Shown here: positions 9,603 to 17,162 of the stretch, piece by piece | How the letters are laid out: every line of letters begins with the position of its first letter | How positions within the stretch are numbered: the first letter of the stretch is position 1 | From: Candidatus Gastranaerophilales bacterium | GTDB taxonomy: Bacteria; Cyanobacteriota; Vampirovibrionia; Gastranaerophilales; Gastranaerophilaceae | NCBI GenBank assembly: GCA_944322935.1 | Contig: CALUQO010000003.1 | Coordinates: forward strand, 22,767 to 86,766 | Length of the DNA stretch: 64,000 bases | Reading direction: 5' to 3' | Notes under the pieces: model-generated | The model's database searches: none | What the model saw: only the letters and a program-made list of their open reading frames with translations | What the model was told of the DNA's origin: nothing | Position numbers and translations under genes: made by a program

Positions 9603-11387
9603 ATGAGCGATAAAAAAACACTTATAATCAACGGAAAAGAGGTAGAGTTCACTGATGAACCTAACCTTCTTGAAGTAATCAGAAAAGCAGGTTTCAACGT
9701 ACCGACTTTCTGTTATCGTCCCGACTTAACGCAGTACGGCGCTTGCAGAATGTGCGTGGTAGAGGTTGAATACCCTAACGGAAGAGTCTTGATTAACTCC
9801 TCCTGCACAATGCCGCCCGAAGCCGGTATTAAGGTAAAAACAAATACCGAACGTACAAGAAGAATCAGAAAAACCGTTCTTGAGCTTTTGTTGGCTAACC
9901 ACGACAGAGAATGCACCACCTGCGACAAATCAGGAAAATGTGAACTCCAGCAGTACGCAGAAGAATACGGAATCAAAGATGTTTCAAAATACGTGATGAA
10001 ACGCAAAGAAGATTTTCTTCCAATCGATGATTCCAACCCGTCAATCGTTCGTGACCCGAATAAATGTATCCTTTGCGGCGCCTGCGTAAGAGCATGCAGC
10101 GAGTTTCAGGGACATTCAGTGCTTGGATTTGCAAACAGAGGTTCAAAAACCGTAGTTCAGCCGCTTGCAGGCAAGCCGCTCGCAAAAGTTGACTGCGTGT
10201 ACTGCGGACAGTGTCAGGCTGTTTGCCCGACAGGTGCATTAACGATTAAAAACGAAGTTAACGATGCTTGGAATTTAATTACTGACCCGCAAAAGAAAGT
10301 TCTAGCCCAGATTGCACCGTCAGTGCGTGTTGCAATAGGTGAAGAGTTCGGGCTTGAACCGGGGGAAAACACAATAGGGCTTGTTAACGCTGCATTAAAA
10401 GAAATCGGTTTTGACCTTGTGTTCGATACAAACTTCTCAGCTGACCTTACAATTATGGAAGAAGCTCACGAGTTTGTGGAAAGAATAAGCAAGGGCGAAA
10501 ACTTGCCGCTGTTTACCTCCTGCTGTCCTGCTTGGGTAAGATATTTGGAATTGCAACATCCTGATATGCTTAATCACTTATCAAGCTGTAAATCACCTCA
10601 GGGGATGCTTTCACCGGTGTTAAGAACACTTGTTCCAAAATATTTTGAAGGTTTTAGCGAAGAAAACATAAATATCGTTTCAATAATGCCTTGTACTGCC
10701 AAAAAAGCTGAGGCAAAACGTTCCCAATTAAGCCGTGACGGCAAATACGAAACAGATATTGTTCTAACAACGCAAGAACTTGCAAAAATGATTAAAAGTG
10801 CAGGTATCGACTTTAAGACACTTGAACCGGTCGAAGGCGATTCTCCGTTTGCACTGTATTCAGGAGCAGGCACAATCTTTGGTGCATCAGGCGGTGTTGC
10901 CGAAGCTGCAGTGCGTACCGCTTATGAATTTGTAACCGGTGAACCTTTGTCAGACCTTGATATCAAAGGTATGAGAGGTGTTGATAAAAACCACAGATGC
11001 AAAGAGGTTGAACTCGATATCAAAGGTACAAAAGTTAAGGTAAGAGTAGTTTCTACTTTAAAAGAAGCAGAAAAATCTTTGCAGGAAATCAAAAACTGCA
11101 CAGCAGACTTCCACATGCTCGAAGTTATGGCCTGCCCCGGCGGCTGTATCAACGGCGGAGGTCAGCCAAGAAGCTGTGATGACACTCATATCAAAGAAAA
11201 AAGAGCTGCCGGTCTCTATAAAGAAGACACAGAGCTTACCTACAGACGCTCTAACGATAACCCTGATATTAAAAAACTTTATCAGGAATATCTTGAAGCT
11301 CCCGGTTCGCACAAGGCTCATGAACTGTTGCATACGGTGTATGAGGACAAGTTCAAAGGCTCTTACAAAGATGTGGTAAAAGCTTAA
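9603..11387 (+). CDS. hydA: [FeFe] hydrogenase catalytic subunit (HydA/HndD)
   Basis: A 594-residue group A [FeFe] hydrogenase that makes H2 in the cytoplasm. From the N-terminus: plant-type [2Fe-2S] domain (YGACRMCVVEVE), His-ligated [4Fe-4S] site (HDRECTTC), two [4Fe-4S] sites (CILCGACVRAC, CVYCGQCQAVC), then the H-cluster motifs TSCCPAW (about 305), MPCTAKKAE (about 361) and ACPGGCINGGGQP (about 509). All H-cluster cysteines are present. AAAAAAGGAAAT precedes the ATG. The small subunit-like C-terminal region is fused, as in HndD. No maturases (HydE, F, G) are in this window. Confidence 0.97.
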   Translation: MSDKKTLIINGKEVEFTDEPNLLEVIRKAGFNVPTFCYRPDLTQYGACRMCVVEVEYPNGRVLINSSCTMPPEAGIKVKTNTERTRRIRKTVLELLLANHDRECTTCDKSGKCELQQYAEEYGIKDVSKYVMKRKEDFLPIDDSNPSIVRDPNKCILCGACVRACSEFQGHSVLGFANRGSKTVVQPLAGKPLAKVDCVYCGQCQAVCPTGALTIKNEVNDAWNLITDPQKKVLAQIAPSVRVAIGEEFGLEPGENTIGLVNAALKEIGFDLVFDTNFSADLTIMEEAHEFVERISKGENLPLFTSCCPAWVRYLELQHPDMLNHLSSCKSPQGMLSPVLRTLVPKYFEGFSEENINIVSIMPCTAKKAEAKRSQLSRDGKYETDIVLTTQELAKMIKSAGIDFKTLEPVEGDSPFALYSGAGTIFGASGGVAEAAVRTAYEFVTGEPLSDLDIKGMRGVDKNHRCKEVELDIKGTKVKVRVVSTLKEAEKSLQEIKNCTADFHMLEVMACPGGCINGGGQPRSCDDTHIKEKRAAGLYKEDTELTYRRSNDNPDIKKLYQEYLEAPGSHKAHELLHTVYEDKFKGSYKDVVKA

Positions 11388-11408
11388 CGAGAAACATAAA
11401 ATCAATAA

Positions 11409-11440
11409 AAAGGCCCTGTTAAATCGAACAGGGCCTTTTT
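11409..11440 (+). terminator. Rho-independent terminator of hydCBA
   Basis: A strong stem of about 12 pairs (AAGGCCCTGTT / AACAGGGCCTT) with loop AAATCG is followed by a run of T, 22 bases after the hydA stop. Confidence 0.9.
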
Positions 11441-11519
11441 GGTTTGGCTACTTACTTAATTGCATAAAATTTAGTTTCATTATAAAATTATATAATACAA
11501 ACTTAAAATTTTAATAAAC

Positions 11520-11645
11520 AAATTTTCTAGGGTTCCGTGCAGATTTTTGTTTGCGGTCAGGTCCGAGAGAAAATTCGCAAATTTTTAATTTGTGTACACG
11601 GAGGGACAAAAGCCCGGGAGATATAAAAATCTCTCGGGCTGAATT
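11520..11645 (+). promoter_or_regulatory. Guanidine-I riboswitch (ykkC class)
   Basis: The conserved aptamer segments are all present in order: CTAGGGTTCCG, GGTCCGAGAGAAAA, ACACGGAGGGAC and AAAAGCCCGGGAGA. The class binds free guanidinium and turns on detoxification genes. The 3' conserved segment can pair with ATCTCTCGGGCT to form a long hairpin (11611-11640) that would compete with the ligand-bound fold. No T-run follows that hairpin directly, so the switch may act by another mechanism. A second GAGGGG/CCCCTC pairing lies before the gdx ribosome binding site. Confidence 0.96.
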
Positions 11646-11752
11646 GTATGCATTGACAAAGCATTTGCACGAGGGGAAAATTTACTGATTCGACAGCCCT
11701 GCCCCTCTATGGCTTATCTTAAAAAACATCAAATACCGAAAGGAGAATAAAA

Positions 11753-12070
11753 ATGCATTGGTTTTATTTATTAGTCGCAGGATTGTTTGAAATAAGCTGG
11801 GCAGTGGGGCTTAAGTTTTCACACGGCTTTACTCAAATTGTACCGTCAGTTTTAACTGTTATCGGAATGATAGCAAGCTTTTACTTTCTTGCACTCGCGC
11901 TTAAAAACCTGCCTCTGGGCACGGCTTATGCAATCTGGACGGGCATAGGCACAATAGGAACCGTTATTTTCGGGATTATACTTTTTAAAGAACCCGTGAG
12001 CGCAATGAGGCTGTTTTGCATAGCCCTTATTGTTTGCGGAATCACGGGTTTGAAACTTTTAACAAACTAA
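11753..12070 (+). CDS. gdx: Guanidinium exporter Gdx (SugE, SMR family)
   Basis: A 105-residue inner-membrane protein with four hydrophobic helices and the hallmarks of the SugE/Gdx branch of small multidrug resistance transporters. These are the membrane glutamate in GLFEISWAVGLKFS at about residue 13 and the GTAYAIWTGIGTIG segment in helix 3. It works as an antiparallel dimer and exchanges guanidinium for protons. The guanidine riboswitch upstream confirms the substrate. AAAGGAGA precedes the ATG, and a terminator follows closely, making a one-gene unit. Confidence 0.96.
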   Translation: MHWFYLLVAGLFEISWAVGLKFSHGFTQIVPSVLTVIGMIASFYFLALALKNLPLGTAYAIWTGIGTIGTVIFGIILFKEPVSAMRLFCIALIVCGITGLKLLTN

Positions 12071-12077
12071 AAAAAAC

Positions 12078-12108
12078 AACCGGCTTGTATTACAGCCGGT
12101 TAATTTTT
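12078..12108 (+). terminator. Terminator of gdx
   Basis: Eight-base stem AACCGGCT / AGCCGGTT with an eight-base loop, followed by AATTTTT. It may also serve the convergent gene ending at 12128. Confidence 0.8.
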
Positions 12109-12127
12109 ATAGCATAACGAAAACGAC

Positions 12128-12748
12128 TTATTTGCCAAAAATCTTTTCTTTTATACACTGCAATTCATTTATTGAATTTTCCAATAGTGTTTGGTTAATT
12201 TTGTGCAGATTGTCTTTTATGCCGGAAACTATTGTTGGGCTCTTGGGGTCGATTGATTGAATATTTTTTATAAACGGGTTTATTTTCTCCAATTCATGTT
12301 TAGATAAAATCGTCCCGTCAATTTTCTCATTTGTTCTGTCTTCCGTAAACCTCAAAAGAGCATCCTCTGCACATTCTTTATTAAAGGCAAATTCATCAAA
12401 ATCGGAATAAATCTCTTTAGCAATTTCATATTCATCTTTAAGAAGATTATCTACATAATTATCCATAACGAGTTTTCCATTAACAAAAACATCTGTGCCC
12501 AAAGGAGTATTATAGCCAAATCCAGTTTTTTCATGAGCGTCAATTTTAACAGTATCATTTTTTCCGTCATTCAAAATAGAATTCAGCGCAATGATTACCC
12601 CACTTCCGTAGTTAGCGTTTTCTGCCTGCAATACATTTAAGGCAGCATTATCGATTATATTTTTTACATGTTCTGTCGGAACGATACGGGATTTAAAGTT
12701 TATTGGATGATTTTCACTCAGGTTTTTAGATACAGGATTTATTACCAT
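12128..12748 (-). CDS. SFxG-type hypothetical protein (INFKS at residues 16-20)
   Basis: An unrecognised 206-residue soluble, acidic protein. A short disordered N-terminus leads to PINFKSRIVPTE, a variant of the S-F-K-G motif found in several neighbours; after it the chain is ordered (about residues 24-206) and mostly helical. AGAGGT lies 7 bases before the ATG. It is followed (upstream on the genome) by another SFxG protein in the same direction, 52 bases away. No enzymatic motif is visible. It is likely a lineage-specific gene of Gastranaerophilales. Confidence 0.75.
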   Translation of the reverse strand: MVINPVSKNLSENHPINFKSRIVPTEHVKNIIDNAALNVLQAENANYGSGVIIALNSILNDGKNDTVKIDAHEKTGFGYNTPLGTDVFVNGKLVMDNYVDNLLKDEYEIAKEIYSDFDEFAFNKECAEDALLRFTEDRTNEKIDGTILSKHELEKINPFIKNIQSIDPKSPTIVSGIKDNLHKINQTLLENSINELQCIKEKIFGK

Positions 12749-12800
12749 AACATTTACCTCTCTATACAGAATGTTTTTATATTATAAATCATAAAAAATT

Positions 12801-13367
12801 TTAAGCTATTTCGTCGCAAGGCGCAATTCTTACCTCATCAAAAGATTGATGTATTGCGTCTTTGTCTGTTTGACCTTTTTTGAGTATTTTATCTATTGTT
12901 TGATTAGAGATATAAACGGTGTCTTTCTCTGATTTGTATGCAACGGATGTCGGGGTTTTTCCGGATTTTAATTCGGAAAACGGAATGTTAAGATTGGTCA
13001 GCAAAGTTTTAAATTTGTTGTAAATATCCTGACTTTTCTTTGTGTTTTTTGAACCAATCAAAACGGCCTGCAGGTTTTGATTTTTTAAATCAATCTTGTC
13101 TCTTAAAAAAGCCAAAACCTGTGAAAAAGCGTGATTAACTTCTTTTGACGGGTCGAGATGCAAAAGAAGTGATTCCTGCCCGCTGCTGATTACGCAGGCG
13201 CTGCAATCAATTACATTAGTTGTGTAAACATCTTTTGCCAGCCTGCTTTCTTTTAATGTCCACGGGTAATTAACTGCGCGTTCGGAGCCTATTTGGTGTA
13301 TCACTTGATTAAATAATTTTGCGGGAACCGGTTTTAATGTTGAACCGAAACTAATATTATTGTGCAT
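12801..13367 (-). CDS. SFxG-type hypothetical protein (ISFGS at residues 5-9)
   Basis: A 188-residue protein starting MHNNISFGSTLKP, so the shared motif is almost at the start. The middle contains VIDCSACVISSGQESLLLHLDP, where a conserved-looking cysteine after a beta strand resembles CheD/YfiH-like cysteine hydrolases, but the histidine partner is not certain and I do not assign an activity. A TAGCAAAA-type box lies 32-62 bases upstream and is nearly the same as that before the AAA gene at 54111. It probably forms a unit with the following gene at 12128. Confidence 0.75.
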   Translation of the reverse strand: MHNNISFGSTLKPVPAKLFNQVIHQIGSERAVNYPWTLKESRLAKDVYTTNVIDCSACVISSGQESLLLHLDPSKEVNHAFSQVLAFLRDKIDLKNQNLQAVLIGSKNTKKSQDIYNKFKTLLTNLNIPFSELKSGKTPTSVAYKSEKDTVYISNQTIDKILKKGQTDKDAIHQSFDEVRIAPCDEIA

Positions 13368-13398
13368 AGTTACTCTTTTCGGGTGAAAATGTTTTATA

Positions 13399-13429
13399 GT
13401 TTTAAAACCCGTAAAAATATTTTTTGCTA
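13399..13429 (-). promoter_or_regulatory. TAGCAAAA-type upstream box (copy 1)
   Basis: On the minus strand this reads TAGCAAAAAATATTTTTACG followed by GGTTTTAAAAC. It matches boxes before the genes starting at 20720, 22227, 26724, 40885 and 54111. The spacing of about 14 bases between TAGCAAAA and GGTTTTA suggests a two-part promoter or an operator. Confidence 0.45.
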
Positions 13430-13435
13430 TGCAAA

Positions 13436-14260
13436 TTAAAGTTGCTTTGCCATAAGTTTTGATTTTTCTGCGGTTTTGTTAACCGTTTCAAAAAGAATAT
13501 CCGATATATTGCTTTCGTTCAAAACCTTGTTACCTTCTGCCGTTGTTCCTCCGGGGGTTGTAACGTTTGTGATAAGCTGCTGCGGGTCTGTAGCGGATTC
13601 CAAAATCATTTTTGCAGAGCCCAGTGCTGTCTGCGCCGATAACATAAGTGAGGTTTTGTAATCAAGTCCGAGTTTTTCTCCGGCTTTGGCTATTGCATCA
13701 ATAATGTAGTAGTAAAAAGCAGGCCCCGAACCGCTTACACCTGTGATGGCGTCAATGTCGGATTCTTGGGCTTCAATAACCCTGCCTACGGAAGAAAATA
13801 TCTTTTTTACTGTTTCAAAGTCTTCGTCCGTTGCGTTTTCGCCTTTGCAGACGGCACTCATACCTTCGCCCAAAAGTGCGGGTGTGTTGGGCATAACTTT
13901 AACCACACGGGCTTTTTTCTCGAGAATTTCTTCGACTCTGGCTGTGGAAATGCCTGCAGCAATTGTTACAATGAGTTTTGTATCATCGATTCTGTCCTCG
14001 ATTTCCGTCAGGACGTCCTTGACAACAAAAGGTTTTACCGCAAGCAGGATAATATCGGCATTTGCAGCGGCTTCACGGTTGTTGTGCACCATTTTTATCC
14101 CGAGTTCTTTTTCGGTTTTGTGTGCGCTGTCGAGGTTCGGTTCCGAGGCAATTATGTGCTTGTTGTCAAAAATGTTAGAAGCAAGCAGCCCCTTCATAAT
14201 AGCAGTCGCCATTTTGCCTGCGCCTATAAAACCTATTGTTTTTCCGTTAGTTTTATCCAT
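13436..14260 (-). CDS. proC: Pyrroline-5-carboxylate reductase
   Basis: A 274-residue cytosolic enzyme that makes the last step of proline synthesis, reducing pyrroline-5-carboxylate with NAD(P)H. The N-terminal Rossmann motif is TIGFIGAGKMATAIMKGLL. The family signature around the substrate site appears as VSGSGPAFYYYIIDAIAKAG, and the C-terminal part has TSLMLSAQTALGSAKMI and TTPGGTTAEGNKVL. The ATG at 14260 gives a family-typical length; an in-frame TTG at 14305 would add 15 residues. It is divergent from rpmH with about 105 bases between them. Confidence 0.95.
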   Translation of the reverse strand: MDKTNGKTIGFIGAGKMATAIMKGLLASNIFDNKHIIASEPNLDSAHKTEKELGIKMVHNNREAAANADIILLAVKPFVVKDVLTEIEDRIDDTKLIVTIAAGISTARVEEILEKKARVVKVMPNTPALLGEGMSAVCKGENATDEDFETVKKIFSSVGRVIEAQESDIDAITGVSGSGPAFYYYIIDAIAKAGEKLGLDYKTSLMLSAQTALGSAKMILESATDPQQLITNVTTPGGTTAEGNKVLNESNISDILFETVNKTAEKSKLMAKQL

Positions 14261-14365
14261 CTTGTGTAAACCTTTATTAAATCCTTTATCGTCCGCATTT
14301 GACAATCATCTTTGTCTTATTTATCATGATATAACGCAAAAAAATTAATTCAAGGAGCAATAAAA

Positions 14366-14518
14366 ATGAGACGTACATTAGAAGGAACAAAAAGAAAAAG
14401 ACAGAACGTCAGCGGCTTCAGAGCAAGAATGGCTACACAGGGCGGAAGAACGGTTTTAAACAGAAGAAGAGCTAAAGGCCGTCACAGATTGGCTATTCAA
14501 GCTAAAAAAAGAGCGTAG
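14366..14518 (+). CDS. rpmH: 50S ribosomal protein L34
   Basis: A 50-residue, strongly basic protein: [20 protein letters not shown] at the start, then [20 protein letters not shown]. This is the L34 consensus (GF-x-x-RM-x-T-x-GGR-x-V-x-x-RR-x-KGR). AAGGAG precedes the ATG at good spacing. It stands alone with its own terminator; the usual partners rnpA and yidC are not here. Confidence 0.97.
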   Translation: MRRTLEGTKRKRQNVSGFRARMATQGGRTVLNRRRAKGRHRLAIQAKKRA

Positions 14519-14547
14519 TTTTTTGTCTTTGAAAAAGTTGTAGAAAA

Positions 14548-14579
14548 GAGCCGGTCAATTTTATTTGACCGGCCTTTTT
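14548..14579 (+). terminator. Terminator of rpmH
   Basis: GCCGGTCAA / TTGACCGGC stem with a short T/A loop and a run of T, 30 bases after the rpmH stop. Confidence 0.85.
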
Positions 14580-14630
14580 ACATTTAAATTTTTTATATTT
14601 ATGTTTTTTCTTTAATCAGCAGCTCTGTTT

Positions 14631-16013
14631 TTAAGAGAAGGCATATTCCAATGCCTGTGCAAAGTCAAAATCTTCCGTATCTTCCGCAAGCATAAATCTT
14701 GGTGTAGTATCAAAGCTGCAGTTTTTTGGTAAGTTTACATTGTTCATAGTCTTTATGAATGAACAATTGTTGTTTTGGGCGCTTCCAAGCAGCATTTGCA
14801 TCTTCATAAAGTCATCTTTAAAATACAATCTTAATCTTGGATATACATGTCTGAACCATAATTCTCTAAGAGTATTAATGTCAGCATCTGCATATTTTTC
14901 ATTTATAAAGAAACCGTGTCCGATTTGATAGCCTTCACCGATAAGGAATGCTATTCTCTCATTCATAAGCTTGAATTTTTCTTTGAAGTTACAACCAAAA
15001 TCAGCAACTAATTTACTATCCGGTTTGTGTGATTTAAACGAAAATTTTCTCAGCAATATATTCCAGTTTTTCAGGTCTGTTGAATATGTTGGGCTTGTAA
15101 TTGTGCCTATGATATACAGGTTTTCCGGAATCATAAATTTTTCCTGAGAATATGGCAATCGTACAACCCTTTTTGCTCTTTTGTCTTCATCAAGCAATGA
15201 AATAAGTTCGCCAAATACCTTTGATATATTGCAGTTATCGATTTCTTCAATAATTAAAACAAAAGGTTTGATATTTTCTGTTTTTAAAGTATATGAGCCG
15301 CGGTAGAACTCTTCTATCAATTGAACTTTAGCTGATTCGTAAAGATCGCAGAGTTTTAAAAATATTGTGTTATAAAACGCAGTGGTGCCTTTATAAGGTT
15401 CAAGAATTTCTTTAATTTCTTTTCCCTGTATTTCTCTTTCAATATTCTTTTCTAACAGCTGGGCTAATGGTTCATATAAAAGTTCAACCATAACGGATTG
15501 GGATTTTGGTTTAATAACAATAGCCTTGTTTGTGTATCTAACTATTTCAAATGCTGATGATTCTATATCAAATACAGAACCGAGCGGATACAGTTCTTTA
15601 AAATATTCGAGTATTTTTGCAAATGAAAATATTTGCAACTTTTTCATCAGCGGCAAATCAATACATTCGAACAACGCTTTTTGCGCAATTTTTTTGAAGC
15701 AGCCGGAGCGGTCGATAAAATTCATTTCGTACCCTGCGGCATCGCGTCCGTTTCTGATATCGAGTTTGCTGCCTTCAATAAAATCTATATACGAATATGA
15801 ATCATGAAAGCTTATAACCTCAATTTCGCCTGTTCTCTTTTTTTCATCAAATTCGTCAATTAATTGATTATATTCTTCTTTTGAATACTGATAATTCGGA
15901 TCTTCCTTTATTAATTGCGAACCTAAAATTCTCAATGTTTCCACAATAATATTATAGGTTTTGGAACAACCCGACGGGCCCATGAAAATCTGGTTTTTTG
16001 GTACATTTAACAT
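14631..16013 (-). CDS. Orphan McrB-like AAA+ protein with altered nucleotide motifs
   Basis: A 460-residue P-loop ATPase/GTPase-like protein of the McrB branch. Walker A is GPSGCSKT (residues 12-19), lacking the usual glycine before the lysine. VISFHDSYSYIDFIEG matches the McrB motif after Walker A, and Walker B/NIS is VLIIEEIDNCNISKVFGELI with LLDEDKR. The sensor segment reads YIIGTITSPTYSTD instead of the family GTMNTADRS, and LLRKFSF replaces the arginine-finger RRRF. McrB works with the nuclease McrC to cut modified DNA, but no mcrC is adjacent. AAAGGAG precedes the ATG. It may be an autonomous regulator or a sensor partner for a remote nuclease. Confidence 0.8.
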   Translation of the reverse strand: MLNVPKNQIFMGPSGCSKTYNIIVETLRILGSQLIKEDPNYQYSKEEYNQLIDEFDEKKRTGEIEVISFHDSYSYIDFIEGSKLDIRNGRDAAGYEMNFIDRSGCFKKIAQKALFECIDLPLMKKLQIFSFAKILEYFKELYPLGSVFDIESSAFEIVRYTNKAIVIKPKSQSVMVELLYEPLAQLLEKNIEREIQGKEIKEILEPYKGTTAFYNTIFLKLCDLYESAKVQLIEEFYRGSYTLKTENIKPFVLIIEEIDNCNISKVFGELISLLDEDKRAKRVVRLPYSQEKFMIPENLYIIGTITSPTYSTDLKNWNILLRKFSFKSHKPDSKLVADFGCNFKEKFKLMNERIAFLIGEGYQIGHGFFINEKYADADINTLRELWFRHVYPRLRLYFKDDFMKMQMLLGSAQNNNCSFIKTMNNVNLPKNCSFDTTPRFMLAEDTEDFDFAQALEYAFS

Positions 16014-16056
16014 TGTAAAACTCCTTTTTTATATAAAATAATCGGATTAGCAAAAC

Positions 16057-16113
16057 AATCCTGTAAAATCATATCACCTTTGCATATTATGTGAATCCTG
16101 TAATTACAGGATT
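16057..16113 (-). promoter_or_regulatory. Perfect 20-bp palindrome plus half-site upstream of the McrB-like gene
   Basis: AATCCTGTAATTACAGGATT at 16094-16113 is a perfect dyad. Its left half, AATCCTGTAA, recurs at 16057-16066, 37 bases away. Both lie 44-100 bases before the McrB-like ATG, an operator-like arrangement for a dimeric repressor. No obvious regulator gene is adjacent. Confidence 0.5.
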
Positions 16114-16329
16114 TCTTGTATCCGCATTACGCAACACATACAATAATAATGGAATTTCTAATGTCTGCAGACTAAAGTCCGGCCTGCGTCAGCTTAGCAA
16201 AGTGGCTGTGCAGATTCTTGCTTGAGTCTGCTTTAGGCAATCTTTGATTAGCTAAAACATTTTTATGCGCAAAACCTGCGGGGGTTAAAGCGGCCCGAAC
16301 AAATTTACACTCATCGGCATTTATACAAA
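16114..16329. other. Intergenic remainder with TTACGTAA-family motif
   Basis: Together with the operator region this makes a gap of 316 bases. It holds ATTACGCAACACATACAAT at 16126-16144, 17 of 19 bases like the ends of the element at 38468-39371, and short imperfect hairpins. I see no coding frame. Confidence 0.4.
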
Positions 16330-16668
16330 TCAAATGGCAGTCTTTATATTGTATACAAAGGTAATTATTTGTATTCCGATTGCCGCAAATACCATTATAA
16401 GTATTAAAAACACAAGGATTTTTTCCGGTAACAAAAATTCTCTGCGTTTGCTGTTTGAATTTGAAAACGAATAATACGGCAATTCTGTAACATCAAGCCC
16501 CAGAGATTCCGCTTTTTTGTAATCATCTTTGGATTTAGCGTCCTCGTTATTTAAAAAATATAAATAACCGCGTTGATAGTACAATTCCCATATATTGTAC
16601 TGATTATCTCCTCTTTTTTTAATTTCCGCAGTTATTGCATCGATTTCTTCCGTATATTTTTTAGACAT
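16330..16668 (-). CDS. Small TPR-like protein with C-terminal membrane anchor
   Basis: A 112-residue protein. The N-terminal two thirds hold one TPR-like helix pair (YNIWELYYQRGYLYFLNNED then DAKSKDDYKKAESLGLD). The end is a single hydrophobic segment at about residues 85-106, giving a tail-anchored topology. It ends in TGA, one of only two such stops seen in the window. The gene is 28 bases upstream of the ftsL-like stop on the same strand, so it may be co-transcribed after the cell-division genes. Partner unknown. Confidence 0.65.
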   Translation of the reverse strand: MSKKYTEEIDAITAEIKKRGDNQYNIWELYYQRGYLYFLNNEDAKSKDDYKKAESLGLDVTELPYYSFSNSNSKRREFLLPEKILVFLILIMVFAAIGIQIITFVYNIKTAI

Positions 16669-16696
16669 AAGTTGATTTTATATTAACAGTATTAAA

Positions 16697-17161
16697 TTAA
16701 AAACCTAATGACCACTGGAACTGTTTTGTTTTACCGGCATTAGATATTGCTGTGCCGCTGACAGGTGCCGTAGCCGGGGTACCCTTGACTTCTATAACAT
16801 TTTTGGCTTTTTGAAGCAAATGCTGTTTTTGCATTGCCTTATCAACGTTGTAATAAGACTTTAAATAATCCAATTTGTTTTGCAATTCAACATTTTCGTC
16901 GTTAAGAGCAAGAACCTGTTTTCTGTATTTATTCAGGGTAATTTCACTTGAAGTTACAAAGTAATAACTGACAGCGGAAACAAGAATAAACATAACAAGA
17001 ATTGCGCAAAGAGTCTTGTTAACTCTTGAAATAGCCATGTCTTTATAAGTTTTGTGCGTTTCGGGAAAATAACCGTTAATAACAGGTGTAACAGCCTGAT
17101 TATTAGCATTTTGATGATATTTGTTGTAGTTGCTCTTTTGATTGCTGACCGGTCTTGTCAA
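16697..17161 (-). CDS. ftsL: FtsL-like cell division protein
   Basis: A 154-residue bitopic membrane protein. A polar, Asn/Gln-rich cytoplasmic part of about 50 residues is followed by one membrane helix (TLCAILVMFILVSAVSYYF) and a periplasmic coiled coil (LNDENVELQNKLDYLKSYY). This architecture directly after rsmH is the classical place of ftsL, which joins FtsB/FtsQ and activates septal peptidoglycan synthesis. The start is TTG at 17161, supported by GGGAGAA eight bases upstream and by the 1-base gap after the rsmH stop. Sequence identity to FtsL is weak, as is usual; context carries the call. Confidence 0.75.
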   Translation of the reverse strand: MTRPVSNQKSNYNKYHQNANNQAVTPVINGYFPETHKTYKDMAISRVNKTLCAILVMFILVSAVSYYFVTSSEITLNKYRKQVLALNDENVELQNKLDYLKSYYNVDKAMQKQHLLQKAKNVIEVKGTPATAPVSGTAISNAGKTKQFQWSLGF

Positions 17162-17162
17162 T

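Noticed and set aside
12801..13367. Assignment as CheD-like deamidase because of VIDCSACVISSG
   Set aside because: Only one short segment is suggestive; the expected histidine and threonine context is not clear.
14260..14305. TTG start for proC 15 codons upstream
   Set aside because: The added residues are polar and not part of the family; the ATG at 14260 precedes the Rossmann strand at normal distance.
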